NCBI GenBank assembly: GCA_014529385.2
Contig: CM043952.1
Span: 60,528,119-60,592,118 of the forward strand
Direction: 5' to 3'
From: Adiantum capillus-veneris
Taxonomy: Eukaryota > Streptophyta > Polypodiopsida > Polypodiales > Pteridaceae
Length of the DNA: 64,000 nucleotides
Shown here: one piece after another, positions 38,451-50,599 of the stretch
How the letters are laid out: every line of letters begins with the position of its first letter
Position numbering within the stretch: the stretch's first letter is position 1
Position numbers and translations under genes: made by a program
Notes under the pieces: model-generated
The model's database searches: none
Seen by the model: the letters and a program-made list of their open reading frames with translations, nothing else
What the model was told of the DNA's origin: nothing

Positions 38451-39798
38451 AATGGTGACCATGACGTTCAGTTATCAAGCAAATAGTGCATATCATGCAA
38501 TAAAAGAATGAGATCAATTGCTATAGGATTTAATCTTCAAGAGATTTTTAACACAGAATACCTCTCCATCAAAAACCCTTGAGTGCATTACTCAAGACCC
38601 ACCTCTTGCGCATCATAGTGTGTTTACATGCATTGACATCAATAGCATTATAGGACCAATCAAGGTCATGCATAGACACGACTTTCTAGCCCATGCGCTG
38701 CACAACTTGAACAATACTCTATCATCCTAGAGGCCTTGAGCAAGGAGGGGAGAGACATACTGAATGGGGACCCAAGCGTATAAATCTAGAAGAGAAAAAG
38801 GGCAATGTTTTGAAGTAATTGCAAACTTTTCTAAAAAAATCAAATGATATGCCCTAATAACAAGTTGAATGGGGAATGTCATATAATAACCCATAAGTGT
38901 GCAAATATATATCGTATATACATGTCCAAAAGGCAAAAAATAGTGTAATTTTTACTTTTATTGTGTGTTTTCAAGCTAAAATCATGAGCAAAATAGAGCA
39001 ATCCACAAAATTATGGCCAAATAACAATATTAGAAGTGTTTTAGTATTTTTTAGTGCAGAATGGATATTTTTAAGTGATTTAATTAATTTTCTTCAATTT
39101 TTGCTAATAAAAGCTAATAAAATCCAAAATAAATAAAATAAATAAGCAAGAATGTCAAAATTGGATTTTGACTCCAAATGCCAAATCTTGAAGCTCAATG
39201 GAAAGGCCATAAAATGTTTGGAGCAATTCCGATCAAAAAATTGAGCGGCCATTCCGACTCACTAACACATCTAGAACAAATTGCATAGAAAGGTCCATGA
39301 ACGTCGGTTTTAAATTTTTTTTTGATCCAGGAGTATAGTGTGAAGCCTACCAAGATCAATGCGTAGGTACGGGATGGGGGGTGTTGGAAAAGTCGAGGTA
39401 TGTATAGTCCCTTAGGCCATTTTCCCTCTCATTGCATTGGAGCGTTTAGAGAAAGAGCTTTGGGTTGTGGATTCCGGCGACCTTCCACGCGCTCCTACAA
39501 ATCATCTGCTAGCTCTTACTCACTCCAGCCATGAGGAGTAAGTCCCTAACTATGTCTATAAGTATTTTCATTATCGCTTTGCGGACCATGAGGGCTGTAG
39601 GGGGCACGACAACACATGGCAATCTGAGAACTTTTGGGAACAAAAATACTGACACTGGCCACACCAAACATCGAAATTGCACCAAACTTGAACCATAGGC
39701 TCATCACTAGTGGGGGAACACATTGGTGGGTTTAAAGATGCAAAATATGCCAAAAAAGATGACCTAATATCTTCGGTGTGCCGAAGGTAAAGGGGTAA
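38451..39798. other. Noncoding sequence 3' of element E
   Basis: No domain is seen. It is AT-rich from 38800 to 39170. A G-run followed by TGTTGGAAAAG at about 39375-39390 resembles a polypurine tract and LTR start, but no partner LTR is visible. The copia C target lies at 39799. Confidence 0.35.
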
Positions 39799-39803
39799 GA
39801 TCT
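39799..39803 (+). repeat. Target-site duplication GATCT, left copy of copia C
   Basis: GATCT precedes the 5' LTR, and the same five bases follow the 3' LTR at 44970-44974. Confidence 0.92.
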
Positions 39804-40030
39804 TCTTACCATATACATGTGGTAGTGATGTGTGTGAACACACTAGGACCGCCGGGGCATTTTTTCCCTCTTTAGGAGGTTTTTTCCCCCGTGCATTGTA
39901 TATATGCCCATCACTCTAGGGCTATCTATCTTTCCATTGCACACTAAGTAACACACTCTCTATAGTGTGCCTTGAGCTTCCTTCATCTTCTCCAAGCTGT
40001 GTGTGTTTCTCTGCAACCCTAATTCCAACA
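39804..40030 (+). repeat. 5' LTR of copia C (227 bp)
   Basis: It runs to CTAATTCCAACA and is the same length as the 3' LTR, with five differences. It contains a TATA-like TGTATATATG (about 39897) that may be the promoter. Confidence 0.93.
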
Positions 40031-40032
40031 AT

Positions 40033-40044
40033 TGGTATCAGACC
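40033..40044 (+). other. Primer-binding site of copia C
   Basis: TGGTATCAGACC, two bases after the LTR end, is complementary to the 3' end of initiator methionine tRNA apart from its last bases. Confidence 0.85.
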
Positions 40045-40392
40045 AGGTCACGTCCTCCCGGGCTTAGTCGCCAGCTGCTCCAGCACACGCCTGCTCACTT
40101 TCTCCAATTTCAGTGAGCTTTGGCGAGTGTTTGCAGGTCGACAAATATTTTGGGTGCACTCGAAGAGCTCGGTCTGCTCAGAATTTTGATTTGGGCTCAT
40201 TTCGGCCTCCGTTTTCACTACAGGCAGTATTGCACAGGCTATTTCGTCATTTTGTGCAAACTTTCTGTCAGTGCCAATTTCTGCATAACAGGTTCCTTAT
40301 AGTCTTCTACGGTTTGTGCTATATAGCACAGGTTGTTCCCGCTCCGTTTCTCCTATTTTCGGGCAGTTTTCACATCAGGTGCAGCATTTTCC

Positions 40393-41330
40393 ATGGCTGA
40401 CAACAACAACACAGATGTGTTCAAGATGTTTGCTGCTGAGGACAGGTTGGATGGGGACAACTACCCTATGTGGGCTTATATGATGCAACATGTTCTTGTG
40501 TCAAAAGGTGTCTGGAACATTGTGCAGGGCACTGATGTACGTCCTGGTTCTGAGGATGTAGGCGATGTTGAGGATGTTGCAGGTCTTGCTGCAAGGATTG
40601 TAGCCGTTAGAGTTGTTTTGCCTATGGCAGAACAAGATCGTTGAGGATGTTGCAGGTCTTGCTGCAAGGATTGCAGCTGTTAGAGCTGTCTGTGAAGCGC
40701 ACCATTGTTCCTCACATCCGTTCAGCAAAATCTGCAAAACAGGCTTGGGATATTCTAGCAGGTCTTTATGCAAGCTGCAATGAGGCTAAAATTGCTTTGC
40801 TACGTAAAGAGTTGGAGTCGAAGATTATGCATGAGGAAGATGATATGGACACTTTCCTTGCTAGTGTCAAGGATATCAATGGGCAGCTTATTTCTGCAGG
40901 TGAAGTCATTTTTGACAGTTCCCTTGTGCAGACTGTTCTTGATGCCTTACCAGATTCCTACCAGACTTTTATTGGTACTTGGAGACAGATGACCCAAGGA
41001 AATCCTGAAGTTGTCAAGTTTGATGCATTATGCACATTGCTGTTGCAAGAGTCACTTTCTAGAAAAAACAGGACTAGGCGAGCAGTTGAACAGGCCTTTA
41101 TTGCTTCTCAAAGAAAGGGTGGTAACATTAATGCAGCCACTTCTTATGGTTCTGTTGCGAGTGGCAAAAATTATGTTCCCAATGCTTCTGCTGGCAGTAC
41201 TTCGTTTGGAAATTCTGGTGATAAGGGCAAAAAGAAGATGCGTTGCCATTATTGTAAAGCCAATGATCACTTGATCAAGTCGTGTCCTAAGTTGAAGGCC
41301 AAAGAGGCTAAGAAGAAAGAGGGTGTTTCC
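40393..41330 (+). pseudogene. Gag region of copia C
   Basis: The start MADNNNTDVFKMFAAEDRLD with NYPMWAYMMQHVLV, then LRKELESKIMHEEDDMDTFL and LPDSYQTFIGTWRQM, matches the UBN2-type gag of plant copia elements. A CX2CX4HX4C zinc knuckle (CHYCKANDHLIKSC) follows at about 41240-41290, then a Lys-rich tail. Gag packages the element RNA. Confidence 0.85.
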
Positions 41331-41459
41331 ACTACAAATGCTGGTTCCACTACAAATGCAGCCATTGTTGAGTCTTCTGTGAAAGGAGACTGTGTTGCTG
41401 ATGTCGATGCAGAATGGGCTCTTAGCACAGAGTGCACTTACAATCCTGCTGTCCATGAT

Positions 41460-42750
41460 GCATGCTTGTCAGTTGCTGCAGATTCACATGTGTGGTATTT
41501 CGTCAGTGGTGCTACAAAGCACATTACCTCAAATCGTGAATTGTTTACCTCTCTCGAGTCTGTCCCTCATGGGAATTCAGTCACTTGTGCCAACAACGCC
41601 TCTTATCCAGTTCAGGGAGTTGGAAAGATTGTGCTCACTACTGCTAATGTCAGTTCCTTCACACTTGTTGATGCACTTTATGTACCTGGGATCAAGAAGA
41701 ATCTCTTGTCTGTATCCGCACTTGCTAGACTTGGACTTGTAGTCAAATTTGTGGATGACAGATGTACAGTTCATGATCTCAGTTTTGGTGATGAAATTGT
41801 TGCATCTGGCCTTTTGTGCCGTGGGCTGTATAAGCTCACTTTGTATGACAAGTGTGGACAAAATTTTGCAAATGCTGTTGCAGATTCAAGGGCTATTTCA
41901 GATGCAAAACTTTGGCATGCACGTTTTGGTCATCTGAATTTTGCCAATTTGCTACGTTTGCAGAAATCTGATATGGTTGCTTCTTTGCCGCCTCTTGAAG
42001 CACCGATAAAACATGTTTGTGAAGGCTGTATTTTGGGTAAGATGCAGCGTTCTAAGTTTCCAAAGGATGGTTCAGTTCGGGCCACATGCAGGTTGCAACT
42101 TGTGCATAGTGATGTTTGTGGGCCCATGCAAACTCCGTCCTTGGGCAATTACCTGTACTTCGTGACTTTCATTGATGATTACTCCAGGCATGCATGGGTA
42201 TTTCCGCTTAAAGCGAAGTCCGAAGTTTTTATGTGCTTCGAACAATTTCTGTCTATGGCTGAAAATGTCTCGAAATGTACTATGGGCACCCTCCGTTCCG
42301 ATCGAGGGGGGGAGTATATGTCTCATGAATTTAATGCATTTCTGGCTAGTCGTGGGATAAAACACCAATGTACAGTGCCTTATACACCTCAGCAAAATGG
42401 TGTTGCTGAGAGGAAAAACAGGTCACTGATGGAAATGGCAAATTCAAGCTTTGCCGCATTCTTTTTGGCTTGAGGCCATTATGTGTGCCACTTATGTACT
42501 TAACAGGTGTCCTACGAAAGCTTTGCAGTCTATTACTCCATATGAAGCATGGCATGATAGAAAGCCTTCTATTGAGCACATGCGTGTTTTTGGCTGTTTG
42601 GCATATGCTTTGGTGCCACAAGTGCAGCGCAGAAAATTGGATGATAAGGCTGTCAAATGTATTTTTGTTGGTTATAGTGCTGAAAGCAAAGGTTACAGGT
42701 TGTATCATCCGCAAACAAAACGTATTCTGGTTTCTCGGGATGTAGTGTTT
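41460..42750 (+). pseudogene. Protease and integrase region of copia C
   Basis: The protease core lies near 41490 (SGATKHITSNRELF) and ends with the usual LLSVSAL block (about 41705). The integrase zinc module is LWHARFGHLN to CEGCILGKMQ (about 41910-42045). The core follows with LVHSDVCGPMQTPSLGN, FIDDYSRHAWVFPL, GTLRSDRGGEYMS and YTPQQNGVAERKNRSLMEMA (about 42095-42440), giving the D,D,E pattern. A linker with MRVFGCLAYALVP and CIFVGYSAESKGYRLYHP follows to about 42750. Confidence 0.88.
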
Positions 42751-43129
42751 GTGGAAGATTCTGTTCAGCCCTTGCTGTCATGTACTAGAGACAGTAATGT
42801 AAGCTCACAGGACATTTATGACACTTTGTTGCCTCTTTTCAGTGGTGGAAATACGAATGTAAGTTCCAATGAGGCAAATGTACAGCCTATGGGGGTTTCT
42901 GAAAATGTTTTAGATCAGCCTATTACTGATGCAGATGTACATGATGTACTTGATGAGGAAAGGGCTGAAAATGAGCAGGCTAGAGGTATGCCAAAATGGT
43001 TGGTGCACACTTTGCGTGACAGTAAATTGGATGCACCTTTGTCTAGTCGTACTCGTTCAGGTTCTCGCCATGCATCTTATGCATCAGATTGTTATGCTTT
43101 GGCTGTGTCTAGCTTACATGATGTTGAGG

Positions 43130-44630
43130 AGCCTCTGTCTTTTGATGAAGCACAGAATTCAAAAAATTGGATGGCTCCCATGCAATCTGAATATGATGCA
43201 CTTATAGAAAATGACACATGGACTTTATGTGATTTGCCTCCTGGAAAAAAGGCCATTGGTACGAAGTGCGTTTACAAGTTGAAACGCAAGACGGATGGTG
43301 AGATTGATCGCCATAAGGCTCGACTTGTTGCAAAAGGTTATGCACAGCAAAAAGGCATAGATTATGAAGAGACTTTTCCTCCCACTTTTCGTATGACTAC
43401 TGTGCGTTTTCTATGTGCATTGGCAGCTCATTTTGGTTGGGATGTACATCAATCAGACATTGTTACTGCTTCCTTGAATGGTGACATATTTGAGGAAGTT
43501 TATGTAACGCAGCCTCGCGGTTTTGTCATAAAAGGACAAAAGGACAAAGTATGCTAATGTAACAAGGCTTTGTATGGGTTGAAGCAACCTCCTCGTGCTT
43601 GGTATAAGAAAGCTGACACTCATTTGGTCAAACAAGGCTTTCTTAACAGTCCAATAGAAAGCACATTGTATGTAAAGCGTGAGGGTGATGTATTTCTCAT
43701 CGTGGTTCTTTATGTTGATGATTTGCTGATCACTGGACCAAATGAGAGACATATTTCTGAATTTAAGGTTGATTTGAATGCTACTTTCACGACGAAAGAT
43801 TTGGGGCTGTTGCATCATTACTTGGGTATACAGTTTAAGTAGTGTGATGGTGGTATTGCCTTGTGTCAGAAAAGTTACATAGAGACATTGCTATGTAAGT
43901 TTGGACTTGAGGATTGCAAACCTATTGCCACTCCCTTGGAAACAGGTTTGAAGTTGAGTCTACATGATGTTGGTGATCCTGCTAATGTCACTCTTTACCA
44001 AACTGCTGTTGGCTTCCTCATTTATGTATGCAACACGAGGCCGGATATTCAGTTTGTAGTCTCATAGGTCTGCAGATTTATGCATAGCCTAGGGTCTAAG
44101 CATTGGCAGGCTGTCAAGAGGATTTTCCGCTACCTTAGTGGCACTTTACATCTTGGCTTGTTTTATCCCAAGGGGGGATCATTGCCGCCAGACTTACATG
44201 CTTTTTCGGACTCAGATTGGGCTGGTTGTTTTGACACGCGAGTGTCCACAAGTGGTTTTTGTCTCATGCTTGGCAGTTCATGTATATCATGGTTGAGCAA
44301 GAAGCAACCTACTGTGGCCACTTCGAGTTGTGAGGTTGAGTACAGGGCAGTCTTCACAGCTACGGTTGAGTGTGTATGGCTCAGACGCCTTTTGGCTGAT
44401 TTGGGTGTTGGATAGGACACTGCCAACACTATCTACACTGATAGTCAAAGTGCATTGGCAGTTGCGAGGAACCCAGTTTTTCATGCTCGCACAAAGCACA
44501 TTGAGTTGCATTACCACTATGTCAGGGAGAGGCTCTCAGCAGGAGAGATCAGCTTGGCTTATGTGCCAACACAGGACAACCTTGCAGATCTTTTCACAAA
44601 GGCATTGTCTCGTGAGAAGCTTGAAGCTTC
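43130..44630 (+). pseudogene. Reverse transcriptase and RNase H region of copia C
   Basis: The reverse transcriptase has NDTWTLCDLPPGKKAIGTK, CVYKLKRKTDGEIDRHKARL, the YGLKQPPRAWYKK block (about 43570) and the YVDDLLITG box (about 43712). RNase H follows with TRPDIQFVVS-like, FSDSDWAGCFDTRVSTSGFC (about 44203), SCEVEYRAVF and TKHIELHYHYVRERL text to about 44620. The domains are otherwise well conserved. Confidence 0.88.
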
Positions 44631-44730
44631 CCGCAAAGCTTTGGGCTTACTCCCCTTTGTGGACTGATCCTGTCCTCAGGGCATGGCACTTTCCTTTACT
44701 CATGTGCCAGCTCTCATTCACCGCATCACT

Positions 44731-44742
44731 CTAGGGGGGGTT
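44731..44742 (+). other. Polypurine tract of copia C
   Basis: CTAGGGGGGGTT lies directly before the 3' LTR start TGTTACC. Confidence 0.85.
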
Positions 44743-44969
44743 TGTTACCATATACATGTGGTCGTGATGTGTGTGAACACACTAGGACCGCCGGGGCATT
44801 TTTTCCCTCTTTAGGAGGTTTCTTCCCCCGTGCATTGTATATACGCCCATCACTCTAGGGCTATCTATCTTTCCATTGCACACTAAGTAACACACTCTCT
44901 ATAGTGTGCCTTGAGCTTCCTTCGTCTTCTCCAAGCTGTGTGTGTTTCTCTGCAACCCTAATTCCAACA
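44743..44969 (+). repeat. 3' LTR of copia C (227 bp)
   Basis: TGTTACC to CCAACA, followed by GATCT (44970-44974). It matches the 5' LTR at 222 of 227 positions. Confidence 0.93.
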
Positions 44970-44974
44970 GATCT
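44970..44974 (+). repeat. Target-site duplication GATCT, right copy of copia C
   Basis: It equals 39799-39803. Confidence 0.92.
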
Positions 44975-45930
44975 AGACCAAATTTGACATACGTGCTCAG
45001 GGAATCATGTTGGGGAAATGTGGAGAATTAGGGGTGCAATGGAGTCCCACTCATCAACATATGAAAAATGATCATATCTTCATCACAAAGTGACATTTTG
45101 CACCACAATGCAAAATATTGATCCATTTGACCTCAAACTCAAGGGGGGCACTCTATACATACATTACATTGGACCTTGACCAATCTTTAATGTGCACACA
45201 ACTACTTGTTAATCACTCAAAGTCAAGCTCTGTTCAAAAGAGGACCATCAACTTCATTGGGGGCAACACCAAGTATAAGAAGCACAAGTAAGGGCTTCAA
45301 CCATCATAAATAACACAGTAGAAGCTAGATAGGGCAAGATTAGGGCCTAAGTGACAATAAAATGTAAATTTTATCTTAGGTGCGCTCAATACGATCTGCT
45401 AGCTTGGAAGAACTTTTTCATGCATTGATTACCCTTAGTTACACTTTACCACACCAGAGAGACTAAAAGTGGCCATGATCGACTTTTAGCTTGTCAAATG
45501 AGCCCAAAATTCATCAGGAAGTAAGAGTCAACCCTCCAAAGCCAATCAAGTTGGCATAAGCTCAAAAGGACCCAAAATCAGCCATCTCTATCTTAGGTGC
45601 CCCTAAGATAGAAATTTCACCAAGAAAACCTGACTGTTCATTTTTGGACATAGAAATGTTCATAAGGTTCAAATAAATCATCTTGACAAGTTTCATCAAG
45701 TTTGGCACATCATAGCTCCATCATTCACCAAAATCTCTGAAAGCGATAAAGCGGACACAAATTTGTCCGTAACTCTCACCACAAGTGTCCAGAAGCCATC
45801 AAATTTCTTGCACATAACTTGCAACACATACACATCCTATGCATTCAATCTAGCATCAATTTTCATGCATTACACACATCTACGTCTTAGGTGTGTCTAA
45901 GATAAAGTTTGCCAGATAGAGGTGCTTAGT
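44975..45930. other. Noncoding flank with a recurring palindromic phrase
   Basis: No open frame or domain is seen. The phrase TCTTAGGTG recurs at about 45376, 45590 and 45890. Two of these copies continue into a short inverted repeat (ATCTTAGG-TGC-CCTAAGAT form). This was contiguous with 39160-39798 before copia C inserted. Confidence 0.4.
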
Positions 45931-45932
45931 AT

Positions 45933-46450
45933 CTTTTTTTTTATAAGTATGAAAAATCATATTAGAAGATCATAATACAAGAGGCAAGGAGATATACCTA
46001 CATGGGATTAGTGATACTAAATTCATTGCCTAGCATAGTAACTTCCAATAAAGAGCACTTATGGCCCAAGGTAAGAAATGAGAAACATTTTGGATGACAC
46101 TGCAAATTTTACAATTTAAAATGATGGAGTAGGACTACGAGCTTCAAGCCAAGGTCCCATAAGGAACAATGAATACCTAGGAGGTATGCAACCAACTTTC
46201 CATGTGCAAAATGGTGGTCATACAAGAAAATATACAGATGATAGTTCAAGCCGGCTTCAAATTAAACCTTAGCGAGTAGCCATGCACGCTTCCTGCTTCT
46301 TTGTTAGAAGAGCAAGATCTACCTACCCTTTGAGGACTCCTTTGGCTTGGAGTGGAAGCAATGACAATTTAACACAATTTAATTCTCTCAAGTATAGCAT
46401 ATAGACAAGAATGGACAAATAGCCACGTGAATACAATATATATTATAAAA
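45933..46450 (-). mobile_element. LINE-tail-like fragment, minus strand
   Basis: The plus strand starts with a run of T followed by ataagtatgaaaaatcat, which in reverse is an A-tailed end typical of plant LINE 3' ends. The text up to about 46450 has no domain. No target duplication was confirmed, so this is a weak call. Confidence 0.3.
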
Positions 46451-46490
46451 GGGAGCAAAATTGTTCAAATACAATGTTTATGGCTTTAAG

Positions 46491-46593
<103 letters not shown>

Positions 46594-46631
46594 CTCAGCA
46601 TAACTTCCTATGTCTATATAAAGCTCTCCGT

Positions 46632-49600
46632 TTAGGCAGATGTCCTTCGTTTTATTTTGTAGATCCTCTGCACCCCATAGAGAGTAGTAGCTTGATGCTT
46701 GTTTGGCACCACATGAGTGGCTTCTGACTGAGCATTCTCTCCGATCTCCTCCATTGATGCCAGTGTGATTGGCACATGGTAGCCCTCATACATCCATGCA
46801 CTATGAGGAGCTACCTCTATGACGTACCACCAATTTGATGCAAATTTTGTAGGATGAAATATCACCTGCCAGAGCCACATAACTTACCTAAGTGCTTCTA
46901 GACACATAACTTCTAAAATTGGATGTTAAATATTTATAGACTTACTTGTTCACAATGCTCGGATAGTACAAAAGTGTCTCTTAGGTCGGTCCATTTTTTA
47001 GTTGAATCCACCTCAAGGGAACCAAACTCTCCTCTACGCACAGTAGTGTTGCGACCCTTCATGTTTATCTTGAACCATTACACGTCAAAAAAGACGACAA
47101 AAAATCCTCTATAATCGATCCTCAAAATCTCTTGTAGTGTGCTGAAGTAAGTTAGTTCCACCACCACAGGATCTGCATCAGAGGACCGTCATCGACTAGA
47201 CTGTTCAAATTTTGCCATGATTCCACAATCTTGTGTAAAATTCTTTTTGTCGATCCATTCCACCCTAAAATGTCAACCTTTACACCATGCTGCTGTGTAT
47301 GACTTATACTACAACCAAAAGAGATTATGAGTGGCCGTTCAAACATCTAGAAAGTCGCTAGTCGTACATTGCAAACTTACCTTGGTCACACAACCCCGAG
47401 AGTACTCCCACTCCTCCTCAGTCACTTCTTCACTGCACTGTTGTGCGCTTTTCAATTGGTTGTGTAACCATCTTAAGCTCATGAATGTTGGTAGGCTCTC
47501 CAGACCCGCCAAATAATGCATTAGCGGTTGTCTTCCCCGTCTCCACTCGATTTGTGCCCTTTGTCGCTCTTGCTTTGCATGCTCGTATTGTGAAATCCAC
47601 TTTTGCATCACTAGATTGTGAAGCATGCAAAACCGGTTGATTTTAGCCTCTGCATCTTTTGTCATCTTCTTCTCAACACCGAGACTGCACATGACAATCC
47701 AAGATATGTGCTCATCATCTATGGTTTGCCATAGCGTATCTCGAGCTTTATCAAATCCATCTAGCCACTCTCCAATGTAAACTAGGGACTCGGATACCAG
47801 CCAATCTTCTACCATGCTACCCTCCGGATGTGCGTTCTGCCGCACATATCCCTTGAGTGTTTCCATGAAATGTTCTAAAAAGAAAATCCATATGGAATGT
47901 ACTATGCCAGCTATTTCCACCTCATCAACTATGTGAACAAGAAGATGCACCTGAATGGTTAGCATGGTAGTATGAAAGTGTTTCTGAAACATGCACACAA
48001 CCTCCGCAGTGTTTAGTTTGGCAAATTGTATGGAGTCTACATTGATCTCCTTTTGTGAGATCCATTGAACCAACTTTGCAAGTTTGTAGATTGTGTTACG
48101 GATGTCTGGAGACAAACATCCCTCAATGGCCATAGATAAAATAAACTGTAAAACAGAGATCTAGCAATGGTATTAAATTCCACACATGAATTTGTTATAC
48201 AAATCCCACTATGATATATTCCACTTCAAACATACCTGACACATTTTATGCCAGTCGTGTGACTTCAAACTAGTAAGCTTCCCTTCTTTAGTGAAACACG
48301 TTTGGAGCGAGTGCATTACGCTAGTGGGGGTCCACACAGATCGATTGGTCTCTTTTACTTTGCGCGATTGGTCTCATGTCAAAATCCATGGCACTTTAGG
48401 GAGTTTTATTGATCCATTGGGTGCTGTCTATGACCAATATTTCTCCATACGATCCACATTTCTAAGGTCAACTCTAGATCCCAAAGTATCTTTCTTGCCG
48501 GTCAGATGGTCCCACAATAGATTACCCACATTCTTGAATATGTGCATTGGATTGAGCAAGTGATTGATCATGAGTCTGGGCCAATATGGTAACTCGTACC
48601 ATAGAGAGAGTCTCTTCATCCCTGGGGACAAACCGTCATCACAAATCTCCTTCTTCTCTAACAATGCTTGTGCACACATCCTCGATGGCTCTCTTTCCAA
48701 AAAACCATCGCGTAACTCATGATTATCTGGAAGATACGCTTGATGACCTTCGTAGATTTGATTCTTTAGTGAGGGCTCCCGACGTGCATTAAGTCTAGGG
48801 CTACATGTGACACATGCTCTATATCCACTTGTTTGAAGCCCTGCATGTATACACATGACAATAGATAAGCTTGAGAAAAACCAAGATTTATAGTGTTTGA
48901 GCTTGAGTGTAAATCACCTGAGCATCCTGTTAGTCCGGAATAGTCATGCATGGTCCACATTAGAATGCCTCTGATCAAAGAATACCGTCGACCTGTGTAC
49001 CGGCTCATATCCACCACTTCTATGCCAATCCATAATTGTTGTAGCTCTTCCAATAGTGGACAACGATACACATCCATATTCTTCACTTTATACCACCCCG
49101 GCACAATCAAGCTTAGAAGCACGTGCCCCTTCTTGGTAGTCAACCACGGGGGAATGTTGTAGTTGACGATGAAAACGGGCCATACACTGTAAGATGTTGA
49201 TCTTTGACCAAATGGATTTACACCATCCATAGCCACGCCTATGCGCAAATTTTGAGCTTCCTTAGCAAAATCTGGCCATGTATCGTCTATATGTTTCCAG
49301 GTTGCACAATCTGCAGGAATCTGTAGCACACCATCCGAAGATCTATTCTCCTCGTGCGATGATGCTAGGGCGGCCATGGACTTATATTCAAAGAGATGCT
49401 TGATGAGAGGAAGCAGAGGAACATGTCGAAAAACCTTTTGTGGATTTTTTTGTCCGTGAAAATCTACTCGATATCTCTTGAAATCACATTTCGGACACTT
49501 CTCCATGTCTATGTATTCCTCTCTAAAAAGAATGCAGTCGTTAGGACAAGCGTGAATCAAATTGTAATCCATCCCCAAGTTTTGCAAGATCTTTCTTGCT

Positions 49601-50202
49601 TCCTCTCTGGAAATCAGATCATTATACATCTAGAGTTTTTTATTGAAGTAAATACATTGTAATAGATCACCTGAAAAGTGTTGTGACACTAGTGTCACCC
49701 CATCCAAACTTTGCCTGCATGCTGAGAAGAAACACAAGCGTCTTCAATCTAGACACACGTGCTCCATCATACAATGGCATATCGGCTTCACTTTTCATAT
49801 CATCATAGATAAGATTTTCTAAATCCATGATCGTCTCAATCATTTCATCAATCTTGGGCTCAAACATTTCCTTGTTGGGAATGTGGTCTGCAAGATCATC
49901 CTCCGAGCTGTTAGAGGCTACATCTTGTGGCCTCACGTATGCTGCTTGAACAAGCGACTGCAAACACGTCTATTGGGTTGCAAGATTGCTGCTTCTTGGC
50001 CAGCGTCAGAGTCCGACGAGTTATAATTGGAAATAACTCAATCTATAATAGATGGATCAAACTCACCAAATTTGTGAATGTACTACAAAGAAACGCGTCT
50101 TGTCTGTCGCACAACATGTTTGCATTGATTACAAGGACATAAGATCCTTGTTGAGAGATAGGTGTTTTGGTTGGACGGCCCCACATCGTCGTCACTACTC
50201 AT
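46632..50202 (-). pseudogene. CACTA (En/Spm) tnp2 transposase, decayed, with introns
   Basis: The likely start is the ATG at 50202. Domains in order: Transpos_assoc with CPCNQCKHVV (about 50130); tnp2 with GVAMDGVNPFGQRSTSYSVW, IVNYNIPPWL and LSLIVPGWYKVKNMDVY (about 49000-49270); the zinc-like block SGYRACVTC (about 48815); DUF4218 with MAIEGCLSPDIRNTIYKL and LEHFMETLKGYVR (about 47800-48135); and DUF4216-like text (about 46660-47130). GT-AG introns fit at 48841-48917 and 46866-46945, and probably near 48150-48240 and 49630-49672. The motif normally LDVMHIEKN reads LNPMHIFKN near 48550, so a catalytic Asp appears lost. In-frame stops lie near 50090 and 50045 and a frame change before 49963. 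It encoded the enzyme that cuts the element at its CACTA ends, and is now inactive. Confidence 0.85.
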
Positions 50203-50265
50203 AATGAATGTAAAAACCTTAGAACCTTGACATAAATTTAATCTTCTATTGGCATCCTCCGTCTT

Positions 50266-50269
<4 letters not shown>

Positions 50270-50307
<38 letters not shown>
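50270..50307 (+). repeat. (CT)n microsatellite
   Basis: A CT run of about 38 bp just upstream (in transposase sense) of the tnp2 start, possibly in its promoter or 5' leader. Confidence 0.9.
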
Positions 50308-50310
<3 letters not shown>

Positions 50311-50487
50311 CACATTGTTAACTACCTCACATTTTCTAGTCATGTCCGATCCCCGCACACGTCGGTCTAGAGGTGCACGAAGATTAGAACCACCGGGTTA
50401 TAATCTCATCTTTATTGGTCAATGACTGTATTTGTGGGTACGAGAAATCTACACCCATGTCTACATGACAATGCATGTAGTGGACAA

Positions 50488-50593
50488 AACCCCTTTGCCT
50501 CTTCTCTAGCTGTAGCAATTCACAATATCCTAATATCTCTAACCCCTTTGCCTCTTCTCTAGCTGTAGCAATTCACACCATCTTAACATCTCT
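50488..50593 (+). repeat. Tandem repeat, two 53-bp units
   Basis: aacccctttgcctcttctc with the following tagctgtagcaattcac repeats at 50488 and 50541 with few differences. Confidence 0.9.
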
Positions 50594-50599
50594 TCATAG

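Larger units (their letters stand above)
39804..44969 (+). mobile_element. Ty1/copia element C, full length, young
   Basis: The 5.17-kb element has 227-bp LTRs, a GATCT target duplication, a primer site, a polypurine tract and the complete copia order of gag, protease, integrase, reverse transcriptase and RNase H. The LTRs differ at five of 227 positions (about 2.2%). At the rice rate of 1.3e-8 per site per year that is roughly 0.8-0.9 million years, older if this lineage evolves more slowly. The structure is whole but the coding part is broken in about five places, so it is probably inactive now. It is the youngest datable insertion here. Confidence 0.93.
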
